From the NCBI GenBank assembly GCA_018607135.1, contig JABBCA010000070.1, positions 1-64,000 of the forward strand: a stretch of DNA of 64,000 bases. The letters are read 5' to 3'. The position numbers and the translations under genes were made by a program. This DNA is from Opitutales bacterium (GTDB lineage Bacteria; Verrucomicrobiota; Verrucomicrobiia; Opitutales; Coraliomargaritaceae). The notes beneath the pieces are model-generated. The model saw only the letters and a program-made list of their open reading frames with translations. It made no database searches and had not been told where the DNA came from. Position 1 is the first letter of the stretch, and every line of letters begins with the position of its first letter. Shown one piece after another: positions 35,116 through 45,396 of the stretch.

Positions 35116-36594
35116 TTAGTCGATATTCGAATTTAAGAATTTGATAAGCCGTTCCGCGGTGACTTTACCAATGCCTTCTATTTGCACCAATTCTTCAATC
35201 TGTGCCGCTTTTAGTTTTTCGATCGACCCAAAGTGGTGAATAAGTTGCTGTTTGCGTTGTGTCCCTAGGCCGGAAAAGTCGTCGAGGATGGATTCGCGTA
35301 GGCGTTTGCTGCGCAATTCTGCGTTGAAGCTGTTGGCGAAGTGGTGTGCTTCATCGCGGATGTGCTGCAGGAGTCTAAGTGCGGGGTCATGGTGGGGTAA
35401 ATTAAGGGGCTCGCGCCCGTCGCTGAAAATGACAGTTTCGTTGCGTTTGGCGAGTCCGATGAGTTCGGGTGGTTCGAGGCCTTGGCCGAGGAATGCCTTA
35501 AGGGCGGCGGTCACTTGACCTGCGCCGCCGTCGATCACGATGAGGTCTGGAAATGCTTTTCCTTCTTGGTGAAGCCGACGATAGCGACGACCAACCACTT
35601 CTTCCATGGCTCGAAAATCGTCGTTGCCGACGAAGGACTTAATTTTGAAGCGGCGGTAGTTTTTGCGGTCTGGCTTGCCATCTTTGAAGGCCACCATGGA
35701 CGCTACGCAGAAGCTGCCTGAAATGTGTGAAATGTCGAAGCACTCCATATAGTTGGGTGTAGCCGAAAGGTTGAGCTTTTTCCGTATACGTTTAACGACT
35801 TGGAGGTGGTTGTGTGTGCCGAGTCGGTTACGCTCAAATTTCCGTGTTCGACTGACGGTTCGTTCCAGAGCCTGCACCATGTCGCGAAGTGAGGCTGCTT
35901 TTTCATAAGCGCGATCATTGGCGGCTTGCTGCATGGAGTTCTTAAGCTCTGCGATCCACTCGCGGGCTTTACCGTCCAGAAAGTCGCAGGCGGCTTCGAG
36001 CCGTTGTTGGTAGTCAGCTTCAGTGATTTCGTTGGCATGATCGTAGATCTCGGCACGGGCATCATCGTAGAGTCGCCAGCGACCGTCGCCGAGATCGAGT
36101 GGTTTCGCATCGCTGAGTAGGATGCCAAACTTGCGGCGCAATTCCGCGAGTGTTTTGCGAAGGTGTCCTGAATGCGCAAAGGGGCCGTAGTAGCGTGAGT
36201 TACTGTCGGTTCGGTTTCGAGTGAGCCGGAAGCGGGGGAGGGTTTCGCGAGGGTCGACGCGAACTAGCAGGAAGCGTTTGTCGTCGGTAAAATCGGTATT
36301 GTAGCGCGGTTTATACTTTTTAATTAATTGGCCTTCAAGAAGGAGCGCCTCGGCTTCTGAATGGACTAGTATAGTCTCAAAGTCACGGATCAGATCGATC
36401 ATGGCGCGCACTTTTGGCTGGGCGACCATGAGCTTGCGCGACGCTTGAAAGTAGGTCGAGACGCGCTTCTTAAGATCCTTGGCTTTACCGACGTAGATCG
36501 TTTGTCCGATTCGATCTTTCATCAAATACACTCCAGGCCGATGGGGGAGCCGTCGGACTTTTTCTTTGATGTTTATTTTATCGGGCTCTGGCAT
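35116..36594 (-). CDS. uvrC: Excinuclease ABC subunit C, compact form
   Basis: A 492-residue nucleotide-excision-repair nuclease; family members are usually near 600. The GIY-YIG domain is at about residues 15-95 (GVYLMKDRIGQTIYVGKAK), the UVR helix pair at about 205-240 (AANDRAYEKAASLRDMVQAL), the RNase H-like part starts at MECFDISHISGSFCV, with LIVIDGGAGQV and IRDEAHHFANSFN, and two HhH motifs close the protein (FSGLGTQRKQQL, IEGIGKVTAERL). The Cys-rich segment between GIY-YIG and UVR has lost its cysteines, and roughly 100 residues normally found between UVR and RNase H are missing. Both nuclease centres look intact. Divergent from the CinA gene. Confidence 0.95.
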   Translation of the reverse strand: MPEPDKINIKEKVRRLPHRPGVYLMKDRIGQTIYVGKAKDLKKRVSTYFQASRKLMVAQPKVRAMIDLIRDFETILVHSEAEALLLEGQLIKKYKPRYNTDFTDDKRFLLVRVDPRETLPRFRLTRNRTDSNSRYYGPFAHSGHLRKTLAELRRKFGILLSDAKPLDLGDGRWRLYDDARAEIYDHANEITEADYQQRLEAACDFLDGKAREWIAELKNSMQQAANDRAYEKAASLRDMVQALERTVSRTRKFERNRLGTHNHLQVVKRIRKKLNLSATPNYMECFDISHISGSFCVASMVAFKDGKPDRKNYRRFKIKSFVGNDDFRAMEEVVGRRYRRLHQEGKAFPDLIVIDGGAGQVTAALKAFLGQGLEPPELIGLAKRNETVIFSDGREPLNLPHHDPALRLLQHIRDEAHHFANSFNAELRSKRLRESILDDFSGLGTQRKQQLIHHFGSIEKLKAAQIEELVQIEGIGKVTAERLIKFLNSNID

Positions 36595-36677
36595 TTGTTA
36601 CAAAATGGTGTAGCGTGTATTGCGATGATTGAGCCAATGTGAAGTGCGCTCAACTAAAACCCAACACAAACTACTCA

Positions 36678-37961
36678 ATGCCACAACCTACCAAAGTGGA
36701 AGTCATCAATTTCGGCGACGAATTACTCGTCGGTATTCGTGAGAATGCCCATCTAACTTACCTCGGCGAGCAACTTGCTCGTTACGGTCTGCCGATACAT
36801 CGTGCGCGCATTATTACGGATGATCTGAACGAAATTAAGAACGCATTTTCAGATGCTTGGGCGCATTCGGATCTCGTGATCACTACCGGCGGTTTAGGTC
36901 CTACTGCGGACGATATGACCCGCGAATCGATTGCGGAAGCACTTGGAGCGGAACTGGTCTTCGATCCTTCGATCGAAATCGTGATTCAGGAACGTTTTAA
37001 AGTGATGGGGCGAACGATGGCTGCGCATCACAAGAAACAGTGCTATCGCTTTAAGGACGGTCAGGTGTTACGTAATGATAGAGGCACGGCACCTGGGTTA
37101 TACTATGAAGCCGAAGGGAAATGTTTAATCATGCTCCCTGGGCCGACGCATGAATTACAGCCGATATTTGAAAAGCAGGTGCTGCCATTGCTTCAAGAGA
37201 AAGAGGTGCTGTCGGACCAAGAAGCTTATTTGCAACTACGAACCTGCGGCTCAGGCGAGTCGACTATTGAACAATTGATGCAGCCGATCATTAACGCGCA
37301 CGCTGAGCTGACTGTAGCTTATTGTGTGCATTACGGAATTGTTGATGTGCGTTTGAGTAGCCGTGATGCGTCGCTGAATTGGGAGCAATTGCAATCAATT
37401 GGACAAGAAGCCCGCGAGGTTTTAGGCGATGACTTCGTCTGTTTTGGGCATTGTTCCTTGGCAAAAGTGGTATTTCACGAACTGCGAGCTCTGGATCGAA
37501 CCTTGGCGGTTGCGGAGTCGTGCACTGGTGGATCTTTAGCGGATGCCTTCACGAATATTGCCGGAGCCTCAAAGGTGTTTGCGGGTGGAGTGGTCTGTTA
37601 CACGAATGATGTAAAGATGGACATTTTAGGGGTTCCTGAATGCCTGCTGGACCAGCACGGCGCTGTGAGTTCAGAATGTGCAGTGGCGTTGGCTTCGGGA
37701 GTAGCTGAAAGATTTTCTACCGATTATGGTTTGAGCGTGACAGGGTTTGCGGGTCCAGGTGGCGGTGATGAGGCCAATCCCGTAGGCACCATACATTTAG
37801 GCTATCACTCGCCTGTAGGCGTGTGGTGCAAGACGGTTCGCTACACTGGTGGTCGGCTGGATGTGAAGGCGCGAGCAGTGCACGCCGCGCTCGATTGGAT
37901 GCGCCGTAAACTGAAGAAATACAAGATGGAAGAGATGCTCTGCTGCGGGGGCAAAGATTAG
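36678..37961 (+). CDS. cinA: CinA family protein (nicotinamide-nucleotide amidase-like)
   Basis: A 427-residue two-domain protein. The N-terminal MoCF-like half has VEVINFGDELLVGIRENAH, VITTGGLGPTADDMT and HELQPIFEKQVLP. The C-terminal amidase domain has AVAESCTGGSLADAFTNI, FAGGVVCYTNDVKMDILGV and VTGFAGPGGGDEANPVGTIH, matching the PncC family that deamidates NMN in pyridine-nucleotide salvage. The ATG at 36678 gives the usual N-terminus; an upstream frame to 36639 adds 13 unlikely residues. Confidence 0.93.
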   Translation: MPQPTKVEVINFGDELLVGIRENAHLTYLGEQLARYGLPIHRARIITDDLNEIKNAFSDAWAHSDLVITTGGLGPTADDMTRESIAEALGAELVFDPSIEIVIQERFKVMGRTMAAHHKKQCYRFKDGQVLRNDRGTAPGLYYEAEGKCLIMLPGPTHELQPIFEKQVLPLLQEKEVLSDQEAYLQLRTCGSGESTIEQLMQPIINAHAELTVAYCVHYGIVDVRLSSRDASLNWEQLQSIGQEAREVLGDDFVCFGHCSLAKVVFHELRALDRTLAVAESCTGGSLADAFTNIAGASKVFAGGVVCYTNDVKMDILGVPECLLDQHGAVSSECAVALASGVAERFSTDYGLSVTGFAGPGGGDEANPVGTIHLGYHSPVGVWCKTVRYTGGRLDVKARAVHAALDWMRRKLKKYKMEEMLCCGGKD

Positions 37962-38027
37962 AACGTGATATTTTCTTAGCTTGAGGCTTGGACAATGCGG
38001 GCAATTTGCTTTGCTCTCAATTAGAAC

Positions 38028-39125
38028 ATGTCCACCAAGCCATTCACATTCATCTGCGGAGAAGACGACTATTTGGTCTCTGAGAAGGGGCGTGCATGGT
38101 TTAAGGAGCAAGCGAAGGATATCGTGGATGATTTGTCGAAGGAGACTATTGACGGTCGTGCGGGGAACATCGCTGAAGTGGAACAAGCGCTGAATCGATT
38201 TACGAGTGCAGTGCAGACTTTGGATATGTTTGGCGGGCGTAAAGTGGTTTGGTTGAAGGATGTCAATTTTATGGCCAACAACCAGACTGGTAATGCACAA
38301 GGCACCTTGGATTTAGTCGATGGCTTAAAGGATTTGCTTGGTGGGATTGATCCCGATGCAGTCGGCGTGTTGATCACTGCGCACCCGATCTACAAGGTGC
38401 GTAGTTTTTATAAATGGGTGAAGTCGAATGCGGACTTTACCCTGATCGAGGGCGGCAAAGACTCTGCGGCGGGCTTAGCCGCGATCATTCACGAAGAGTG
38501 CGACAAAGCGGGAGCTTCGATTACTCGTGATGCAGTGCAACTGCTCATCGGGAAGGTGAATGGTAATACACGTTTGATTGTCGAGGAAACGCGGAAATTG
38601 GTGACCTTCGTCGGCACCGAGGGTGGGGCGATCTCGGATCGCTTGGTGACGGATCTAGTGCCCAACTTTGGCGATGCAGATTTCTTTGAGGCGGCAGATG
38701 CATTTTACTCATTGAAACTCGATTGGACCTTGGAGGCGCTACGCCGACATTTCTTCACCGAAAGTGAGTCGCGTCCATTACTCGGTAGCCTGCAATCACG
38801 TAATCGTTTGTTGATTCAGCTGCGAGTTTTGATGGATGCGGGGGCCATTCGCTTAGGTGGGCGAGGCATCGCCAAGTCGGACCTCGAGGCCGCAGCGCGC
38901 ACCTATGGTCACCATTTCGGCGAAGGCGCTGAGAAAAGTAATTTGAATGTGTTCACGCAGAACCCTTGGTATCTTGGGCGTCTCGCTCAAACCGCAGCGA
39001 AAGTGCCCCTGAAGAAGCTCGTGGACTTTCAGATCGCGTTTACGGAGGCATTCGAGGCCATCATCGCTCGCCCGAATGAGCAAGAGGAAGTCTGCCGCGA
39101 GTTGGCAGTCAAGTGCTTGAGCTAG
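38028..39125 (+). CDS. holA: DNA polymerase III subunit delta
   Basis: A 365-residue clamp-loader subunit. The N-terminal part opens with FTFICGEDDYLVSEKG, and LDMFGGRKVVWLKDVNF is the segment that marks HolA; the middle (NGNTRLIVEETRKLVTFVG) and helical C-terminus (SLQSRNRLLIQLRVLMDAGA, then ANPWYLGRLAQTA-like block) complete the three-domain layout. It lies 66 bases after the CinA gene on the same strand. Confidence 0.9.
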   Translation: MSTKPFTFICGEDDYLVSEKGRAWFKEQAKDIVDDLSKETIDGRAGNIAEVEQALNRFTSAVQTLDMFGGRKVVWLKDVNFMANNQTGNAQGTLDLVDGLKDLLGGIDPDAVGVLITAHPIYKVRSFYKWVKSNADFTLIEGGKDSAAGLAAIIHEECDKAGASITRDAVQLLIGKVNGNTRLIVEETRKLVTFVGTEGGAISDRLVTDLVPNFGDADFFEAADAFYSLKLDWTLEALRRHFFTESESRPLLGSLQSRNRLLIQLRVLMDAGAIRLGGRGIAKSDLEAAARTYGHHFGEGAEKSNLNVFTQNPWYLGRLAQTAAKVPLKKLVDFQIAFTEAFEAIIARPNEQEEVCRELAVKCLS

Positions 39126-39129
39126 GGGG

Positions 39130-39250
39130 AGAAATGTGGGTGACATCCATTGTCGAGTGGTGCCGATACTCATGCAATTCTGCTGTCACCGTCGCCCACA
39201 ACCTTGCGCGTCCCCGCGCAACGCAGTAGGGGTGGACCGTAGTCCGCCAA
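39130..39250. other. Intergenic segment with several stem-loops
   Basis: Between holA and the PEP-CTERM gene. It holds a perfect 7-bp stem (TTGCGCG at 39204-39210 with CGCGCAA at 39215-39221, TCCC loop), a 6-bp stem with one wobble (GGTGGA at 39231-39236 with TCCGCC at 39243-39248), and an imperfect outer pairing of TGTGGGTGACA (39135-39145) with TGTCACC...CCCACA (39184-39200). No coding frame. It may be a structured 3' end or a dispersed repeat; no known RNA family is recognised. Confidence 0.4.
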
Positions 39251-39264
39251 AATAGTAATGCCGA

Positions 39265-39292
39265 CAAAAAAGCCGTCTCTTAGGACGGCTTT
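39265..39292 (-). terminator. Rho-independent terminator of the PEP-CTERM gene
   Basis: A 9-bp perfect stem (AAAGCCGTC at 39269-39277 with GACGGCTTT at 39284-39292), a 6-base loop and, read on the minus strand, a run of T residues (A-run at 39266-39271 on the plus strand). It lies about 20 bases after the stop codon at 39313. Confidence 0.88.
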
Positions 39293-39312
39293 AGGTAAGC
39301 TAGACTCGGTGC

Positions 39313-39969
39313 TTACAGTCTCGTATGACGGCGGCGTATTATTATCAAGCTAAGAGCACAGAGGCCTGTGAGCATGGCGTAAGCGCTAGATTCCGGAACC
39401 ACTGTGATGTTAAATCCCTCAATTGCAAAATCTCCGTCGACTCGGCTAATTGTAAATGATTCGTTTGCAATCAAGGCATTTCCTGTAGTGAAGGTGATCG
39501 TATCGCTAGTGTCGTTATCGAAATCTCCGCCAACCAGACTAATGGTTGGGTTGGCATTTGAATAGCTGAGTGATACCGAGTCTTCACCAGCTAATCCTTC
39601 TCCAGTGAAATCACCCATATCTAAAAAATCGAAGGTGATCGCTTTGTTGAAGCTGAAAGTCAGTGCGTCGCCAGCGGTGTTGAGTGTGCCGCCAGAGGTG
39701 ATACCAAGGCCGTTTGCTGTATTACTTATGTCAGATTGGGAGGGAGTTATCGTAAGTGTAAGTCCCGCTATCACGCTACTCAGATCGAACAGGGTCGCAG
39801 TGGTTTCCCCATCGACTGCATTTTTGAATGCCGTCCCCAGTGAGCCATTTCCATTAATGGTGCTGGCGTCAAATTCAAAGCTGACGGTGCCAGTTGCTGG
39901 TGCCACAGGGGCGCCAGCATGGGTCAAGCAGGCACTTATAAGGAATAGAGCGATTGACTGATATTTCAT
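39313..39969 (-). CDS. PEP-CTERM sorting-domain protein
   Basis: A 218-residue exported protein. I chose the ATG at 39969 because the signal peptide MKYQSIALFLISACLTHAGA starts there. The body is Gly/Asn/Thr/Ser/Asp-rich and predicted mostly beta. The C-terminus is a PEP-CTERM signal: VPESSAYAMLTGL, a hydrophobic stretch and a final basic RRRHTRL. Such tails are removed by an exosortase, linked in other bacteria to exopolysaccharide and surface proteins. No exosortase is in the window. The next gene upstream on this strand (40130) is a different exported protein about 160 bases away. Confidence 0.88.
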   Translation of the reverse strand: MKYQSIALFLISACLTHAGAPVAPATGTVSFEFDASTINGNGSLGTAFKNAVDGETTATLFDLSSVIAGLTLTITPSQSDISNTANGLGITSGGTLNTAGDALTFSFNKAITFDFLDMGDFTGEGLAGEDSVSLSYSNANPTISLVGGDFDNDTSDTITFTTGNALIANESFTISRVDGDFAIEGFNITVVPESSAYAMLTGLCALSLIIIRRRHTRL

Positions 39970-40129
39970 AATAGAGGGTGGGTTCGCTGAGTGTTTACCA
40001 AGAAACTGTATGCAGGGCATGTGCCAGATGGCAATAATGTTATACTAATGGGCCGAATATCTCTATTTGGCAGTCAACTAGTTACAAATCAGTTAACATT
40101 ATGGTGTTAATGCAAGAATGTTGGCCCTC

Positions 40130-40978
40130 TCACTGCCAATCGGCGCTGTCCCAGTAGAAAGTGCCCCAACTTGCTGGTGCGCTGGCGCTGGTTGTGCCAG
40201 CCCCAGAAGAGACAAATTCTACATTGTATAAGGTGAAAACCTCCGTTTTGAGTGAATTGAGACCGTCGATGAAATCCTGTTCATTAAGATTCGGTAGATT
40301 GACTCCTGTGCTTCCGATCTCAATCGCACTGCCAGTATCTTTGCCGTCTAGCTTCCCGTCACTGATATCTGTGACAAGTGCGTCTATGACGTCATCACTA
40401 TCGGGCTGAACGCTTGGGAAGATATTGGTGTCATTCATGATCGATAGAGTGAGTTTTGCTAAGGCTCCGATCATCGCTGTGTAGACTCGGGCATTTCTTG
40501 TTGCTGAAGAGAGTCCGTCCGCTCCAAGTAGGTCAGCTCCCTCGTTGCTGGCGAAGTTCAGGCCGAAGACGGTCTGTAGGTCTGCGTATATACTGGGGGT
40601 GCTGAGCGCTTGGTTACTAAATTCAGCGGCAATAGTGCCCGCTAGTGTGGAGTCGGACGAGGGATCGATGCCGAAAATGCGGTAGAACTTCTGGCCTGCT
40701 TCGGTATCGATTGGGTCAGACACATCGGTCGAAGATCCTCCAGAGCTGAGGCGGCAAAGTGATCCCCAGTTGTTGGTGGCAAGATCATCGTTACACTCAA
40801 CAACATACTCGCCTGCATCACCGTCAAAGGCGATGACGATACGTCCAGCTTCATTGACGGTGATAGATGTGATGGTCGGAGTGTTCTGTGCCAAGCATGG
40901 GCTCAGTAATAGGGCAATGCCAGCCAGCGTGGACGCGAAGCGTTTCCACTGGCAGATGTGTTTGAATGAAGATTTCAT
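40130..40978 (-). CDS. Exported hypothetical protein with an N-terminal beta domain
   Basis: A 282-residue protein with a signal peptide ending near PCLAQ. The following 85 residues (ITSITVNEAGRIVIAFDG, YVVECNDDLATNNWG and KFYRIFG) match a short beta domain often seen in Verrucomicrobiota secreted proteins, with the pattern Y-x-V-E-x-S-x-D-L...W...FYR. The remaining part is helical and Asp/Ser-rich, without a recognised family. There is no PEP-CTERM tail or membrane anchor. Flanked by two other exported proteins. Confidence 0.7.
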   Translation of the reverse strand: MKSSFKHICQWKRFASTLAGIALLLSPCLAQNTPTITSITVNEAGRIVIAFDGDAGEYVVECNDDLATNNWGSLCRLSSGGSSTDVSDPIDTEAGQKFYRIFGIDPSSDSTLAGTIAAEFSNQALSTPSIYADLQTVFGLNFASNEGADLLGADGLSSATRNARVYTAMIGALAKLTLSIMNDTNIFPSVQPDSDDVIDALVTDISDGKLDGKDTGSAIEIGSTGVNLPNLNEQDFIDGLNSLKTEVFTLYNVEFVSSGAGTTSASAPASWGTFYWDSADWQ

Positions 40979-41004
40979 TTTCCTATGGGTTGGCCGGTTG
41001 CGTG

Positions 41005-41700
41005 TTATGGTGCTGCAACTGCGCGAACGCCGATGACCAAATCGGCATTAGTCATGAAGGGGCCGCCAGCAACTAATTGCTCATCGTCTAACTCAGCAGC
41101 TCCAGATACGAACATATTGCCGTCAGGGGTGACCAGATACTCATCTGTGTCGCCATCGTAGCTTATGGTGAGCGTCGATCCGCTTAAGCTCCATGTTCCC
41201 GTGTCGGTGCCAGTGCCCGAGTCCTGGATGTCTGTTTGAATCGTGACGATATTGTCCTCATCGCCAAATAAATTTTGTTCCACATCGAGCGTCGTTGCTC
41301 GCTCGGTGAAATCATAGCTGACACTTAATATACCTCCGGCGGAGAGCGTGAATATGGACGTATCGCCTCCGACAAATGCATTGAGTATACCAGCAGAACC
41401 AGCGCCAGACGTCGCGCCGACACCAGTTTCAATCGTGTATACGGTGAAAGTGCTGCCAGTGAGGATCGCAGATAGCGTTGGGGCTTCAAGTGCTGCGATA
41501 CGTGCTTCGAGTGCTGCGATCTGCGCGTTGTTATCATTGATTGCGCTTACCAGCTCTTGGATTGTCTGATTTACGTCGGCAGCACAGGCAGGTGTTGCTG
41601 CAGTGAAGGTGACGATCTCGGCGTTGTCGACTGTGTCTGCGGAAAGTGAGAGGGCGATGAGGACTGCGCTCATCGAGAGTATGGAGATTGGTTTTAGCAT
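41005..41700 (-). CDS. Exported hypothetical protein with a short coiled coil and beta-rich body
   Basis: A 231-residue protein. The ATG at 41700 begins a signal peptide (MLKPISILSMSAVLIALSLSA). A heptad-like segment, INDNNAQIAALEARIAALEA, suggests a short coiled coil and oligomerisation. The rest is Thr/Gly/Asp-rich with repeating beta strands (SILTVYTIET-like and GTWSLSGSTLTISYDGDTDE), somewhat like lipocalin-type or beta-barrel repeats. No family recognised. It is 26 bases upstream of the gene ending at 40130 and may be co-transcribed with it. Confidence 0.65.
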   Translation of the reverse strand: MLKPISILSMSAVLIALSLSADTVDNAEIVTFTAATPACAADVNQTIQELVSAINDNNAQIAALEARIAALEAPTLSAILTGSTFTVYTIETGVGATSGAGSAGILNAFVGGDTSIFTLSAGGILSVSYDFTERATTLDVEQNLFGDEDNIVTIQTDIQDSGTGTDTGTWSLSGSTLTISYDGDTDEYLVTPDGNMFVSGAAELDDEQLVAGGPFMTNADLVIGVRAVAAP

Positions 41701-41867
41701 TAGGTGATGTGGGCGATTCGTTGAAGTTTGTAAGTGAAATTGAATCATCTGTGACAAAATTGCGATTTACGGGCAAGTTTTGACAAAGTGTCGCGCAGTG
41801 TAACAGGTGCCTTCATCTGAGTTCCTGTTAGAATTAGATAAATTTGTGGGGTTTAGTAACTGGGTAT

Positions 41868-41894
41868 AAAAAAACAGAACGCTTGCACGTTCCG
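41868..41894 (-). terminator. Rho-independent terminator of the suf operon
   Basis: On the minus strand, CGGAACG (41888-41894) and CGTTCTG (41875-41881) pair with one G-T wobble around a 6-base loop, followed by seven T residues (A-run at 41868-41874). It lies 27 bases after the sufT stop codon. Confidence 0.85.
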
Positions 41895-41921
41895 CTTTTG
41901 AAAAATTGGTTCGCTTTGGTT

Positions 41922-42467
41922 TTATATCAATCCGAGGACCATTTTGCCTTCTTCGGTGATCATGTCTTGGTTCCAGGGCGGATCCCAGACGATCTCGACG
42001 TCGGCTTCGGCGACACCGGGGACGCTTTCGAGGCGCATCTTGGCGTCTTCAGCGATGACTGGGCCCATGCCGCAACCGGGTGCGGTGAGTGTCATGTTCA
42101 TGTCGACTTTGTGGCCACCTTCGGGTCGTTCGGCGCACTCGAGAGAGTAGACGAGGCCAAGATCGACGATGTTTACTGGGATCTCTGGGTCGAATACTGT
42201 CTTGAGCGCTTCCCATAGGTCGTCCGTCGCTACGGGCGCGTTGGCGCCTTCGGCTTCGGCGTGTTTGGCTGCGGAAGAGACTTCCTCTCCGAGCGCATCG
42301 GCATTGGCTCCGCTAATACGGAACATGCCATTGTGCGTCATCACGGTGAAATTACCGCCGAGGCGATGCGTAATGGTGACCGCTTCGCCTTCTGGCAAAG
42401 TCATTGGTGTGCCTTGTGGGATGAGGGTGACCTCTACCTCACGAGTGAGTGTGCGTAAATCGTCCAT
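41922..42467 (-). CDS. sufT: Iron-sulfur assembly factor SufT (MIP18/DUF59 type)
   Basis: A 181-residue protein. An N-terminal segment of about 80 residues ([20 protein letters not shown], the start of the SufT-specific extension) precedes a MIP18 domain with [20 protein letters not shown] and [18 protein letters not shown], containing the conserved Cys. SufT helps mature Fe-S proteins, probably in late transfer to client proteins. It is the last gene of the operon and is separated from sufD by a stretch of repeats. Confidence 0.92.
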   Translation of the reverse strand: MDDLRTLTREVEVTLIPQGTPMTLPEGEAVTITHRLGGNFTVMTHNGMFRISGANADALGEEVSSAAKHAEAEGANAPVATDDLWEALKTVFDPEIPVNIVDLGLVYSLECAERPEGGHKVDMNMTLTAPGCGMGPVIAEDAKMRLESVPGVAEADVEIVWDPPWNQDMITEEGKMVLGLI

Positions 42468-42471
42468 AAAT

Positions 42472-42506
42472 TAATGGCTAATGGCTAATTGCTAATGGCT
42501 AATGAG
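42472..42506. repeat. Five tandem 7-bp units upstream of sufT
   Basis: Units TAATGGC, TAATGGC, TAATTGC, TAATGGC and TAATGAG run without gaps starting 5 bases upstream of the sufT start codon. They cover the place where a Shine-Dalgarno site would normally be for this minus-strand gene. Confidence 0.9.
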
Positions 42507-42514
42507 TGATTATT

Positions 42515-42585
42515 TGTAGGGGCGCAACTCGATGCGCCAGCGCTGAATTTTCCATATGGCGGGCGCGTCAAGTCGCGCCCCTACA
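42515..42585. repeat. Palindromic intergenic repeat between sufD and sufT
   Basis: Two 24-base arms, 42515-42538 (starting TGTAGGGGCGC) and 42562-42585 (ending GCGCCCCTACA), match as inverted repeats at 21 of 24 positions around a 23-base loop. One arm ends 1 base from the sufD stop codon. TAGGGGCGCGA-type palindromes occur in many copies in various bacteria, so this is probably one copy of a dispersed REP-like repeat. Confidence 0.85.
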
Positions 42586-42586
42586 G

Positions 42587-43885
42587 TTATTTAATCTTAG
42601 ACTCGAACTTGTTGCGGATGAGTTGGCGAAGGTTTTCGGCGAGTTCGTCGCTCTCGACCTTTTCGATGACTTCTTCGAAGAAGCCGAAGACCATCAACTG
42701 CATGGCCACACGCTTGGAAATTCCACGCGCCATCATGTAGAAGAGCTCGTCGGCATCGACATTGCCAGTCGTTGCACCGTGTGAGCAGCGCACGTCATTC
42801 GCCAAAATCTCTAGACCAGGAAGCGCGTTGGCTTCTGCGGTTGGATCGAGGAGTAAGTTGCGGTTGGTTTGATACGCGTCGGTTTGCTGCGCGCCTTCGG
42901 CGACTTTGATCAAGCCAGAGAAGATGGTGCGTGCATTGTCGAGGAGTGCGTTTTTGTAGAGTAGGTCGGAAACGGCGTTACCAGCGTTGTGTGTCTGAAA
43001 GGTGCGTTGGTCAAACTCTTGGTTCTTCTCGGCGACGGTGAGCGAATACATTTTCACGTCAGCACCAGGGCCTTCGATACGTGTTTGGTTTTCGAAACGC
43101 GCTCGCTCGGCGCCGATGTTGACTGCTACGTTTTTCACTTGTGCGTCGCGATCGGCAACGGTGGTGTCGAGTTGGAAGGAAACGGTCTTCTCGTTCCAGT
43201 CCTGCACGATCTTGCGGAAGACGTTGGCACCAGCTCCTGCATGGATATTGGAAACGGATACGTTGAGTGCTTCGTTCTCTTCAGTTTCCGAAAAGAAGAT
43301 GTCGACGACGGATGCCTTCGCATTGTCCTCAGCGATCACGAGTGTGTGTGGAAAGACCGCAGCCTTTTCACCGCTGGTCCAGTAGTAGTTGACGAAAGGT
43401 TTTTCGATTTCGACGCCCTTAGGGACGAAGAGCACGGAGCCTGCTTTGATGGATGCAGCGTGGAGGCCGAAGAACTTCTCAGAACCGAGCTCTGTCGATT
43501 CCTTGAGGAAGTATTGCTCCATCAGCTCAGGATGCTGCGCGACGGCGTCTGCAATCGGTAAATAGACGACACCTTTAGCGGCGAGCTCATCGGAGATGCC
43601 TTCAAAATTGGCTTGTGCGTCGTTGACGTATACGCTCAGTCCTTCACGTTCGGTGACTAAGTTTGAGCGCCCGACGAGTGCTGCGACCGTGTCGGCTGCA
43701 GGAGCGTCTGTGGCGTCGTAGCCGTCGATGCTGAGACGACCTACGGATGCAAAGCGCCACATTTCATCTCGTGCGGATGGCATTGGTAAGTTTTTGAATT
43801 GCTCAAGGCCTGCGGCGCGACGATCGGCGAGCCATGCCGGCTCGTCAGTTGTGGATGTAGTTGGATTTTCCAAAATAGTATTCAT
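42587..43885 (-). CDS. sufD: Fe-S cluster assembly protein SufD
   Basis: A 432-residue SUF scaffold component. Its C-terminal core is SufB/SufD-like beta-helix: [20 protein letters not shown] and [10 protein letters not shown]-type blocks; [10 protein letters not shown] carries the conserved Cys-His of SufD. SufB, SufC and SufD form the SufBC2D complex that builds clusters in the cytoplasm. The variable N-terminal part aligns with SufD in containing [16 protein letters not shown]. The gene follows sufB after 44 bases. Confidence 0.95.
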   Translation of the reverse strand: MNTILENPTTSTTDEPAWLADRRAAGLEQFKNLPMPSARDEMWRFASVGRLSIDGYDATDAPAADTVAALVGRSNLVTEREGLSVYVNDAQANFEGISDELAAKGVVYLPIADAVAQHPELMEQYFLKESTELGSEKFFGLHAASIKAGSVLFVPKGVEIEKPFVNYYWTSGEKAAVFPHTLVIAEDNAKASVVDIFFSETEENEALNVSVSNIHAGAGANVFRKIVQDWNEKTVSFQLDTTVADRDAQVKNVAVNIGAERARFENQTRIEGPGADVKMYSLTVAEKNQEFDQRTFQTHNAGNAVSDLLYKNALLDNARTIFSGLIKVAEGAQQTDAYQTNRNLLLDPTAEANALPGLEILANDVRCSHGATTGNVDADELFYMMARGISKRVAMQLMVFGFFEEVIEKVESDELAENLRQLIRNKFESKIK

Positions 43886-43929
43886 TCGGTGTTCGAAGTT
43901 GAAAGTTTAGTGTGCGACGTTCGTCGACT

Positions 43930-45348
<1,419 letters not shown>

Positions 45349-45396
45349 GGATAAAAATGGTTAATGGCTGATGGAGAATAGCTAAGAGTAGAGGGC

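Noticed and set aside
42989-43561. A 190-codon plus-strand frame inside sufD
   Set aside because: It is the antisense of a well-conserved sufD reading frame; the Cys/Asp/Val-rich product is typical of antisense shadow.
43910-43929. Small palindrome CGAC-GTTC-GTCG between sufB and sufD
   Set aside because: A four-base stem is too weak to call a regulatory site.
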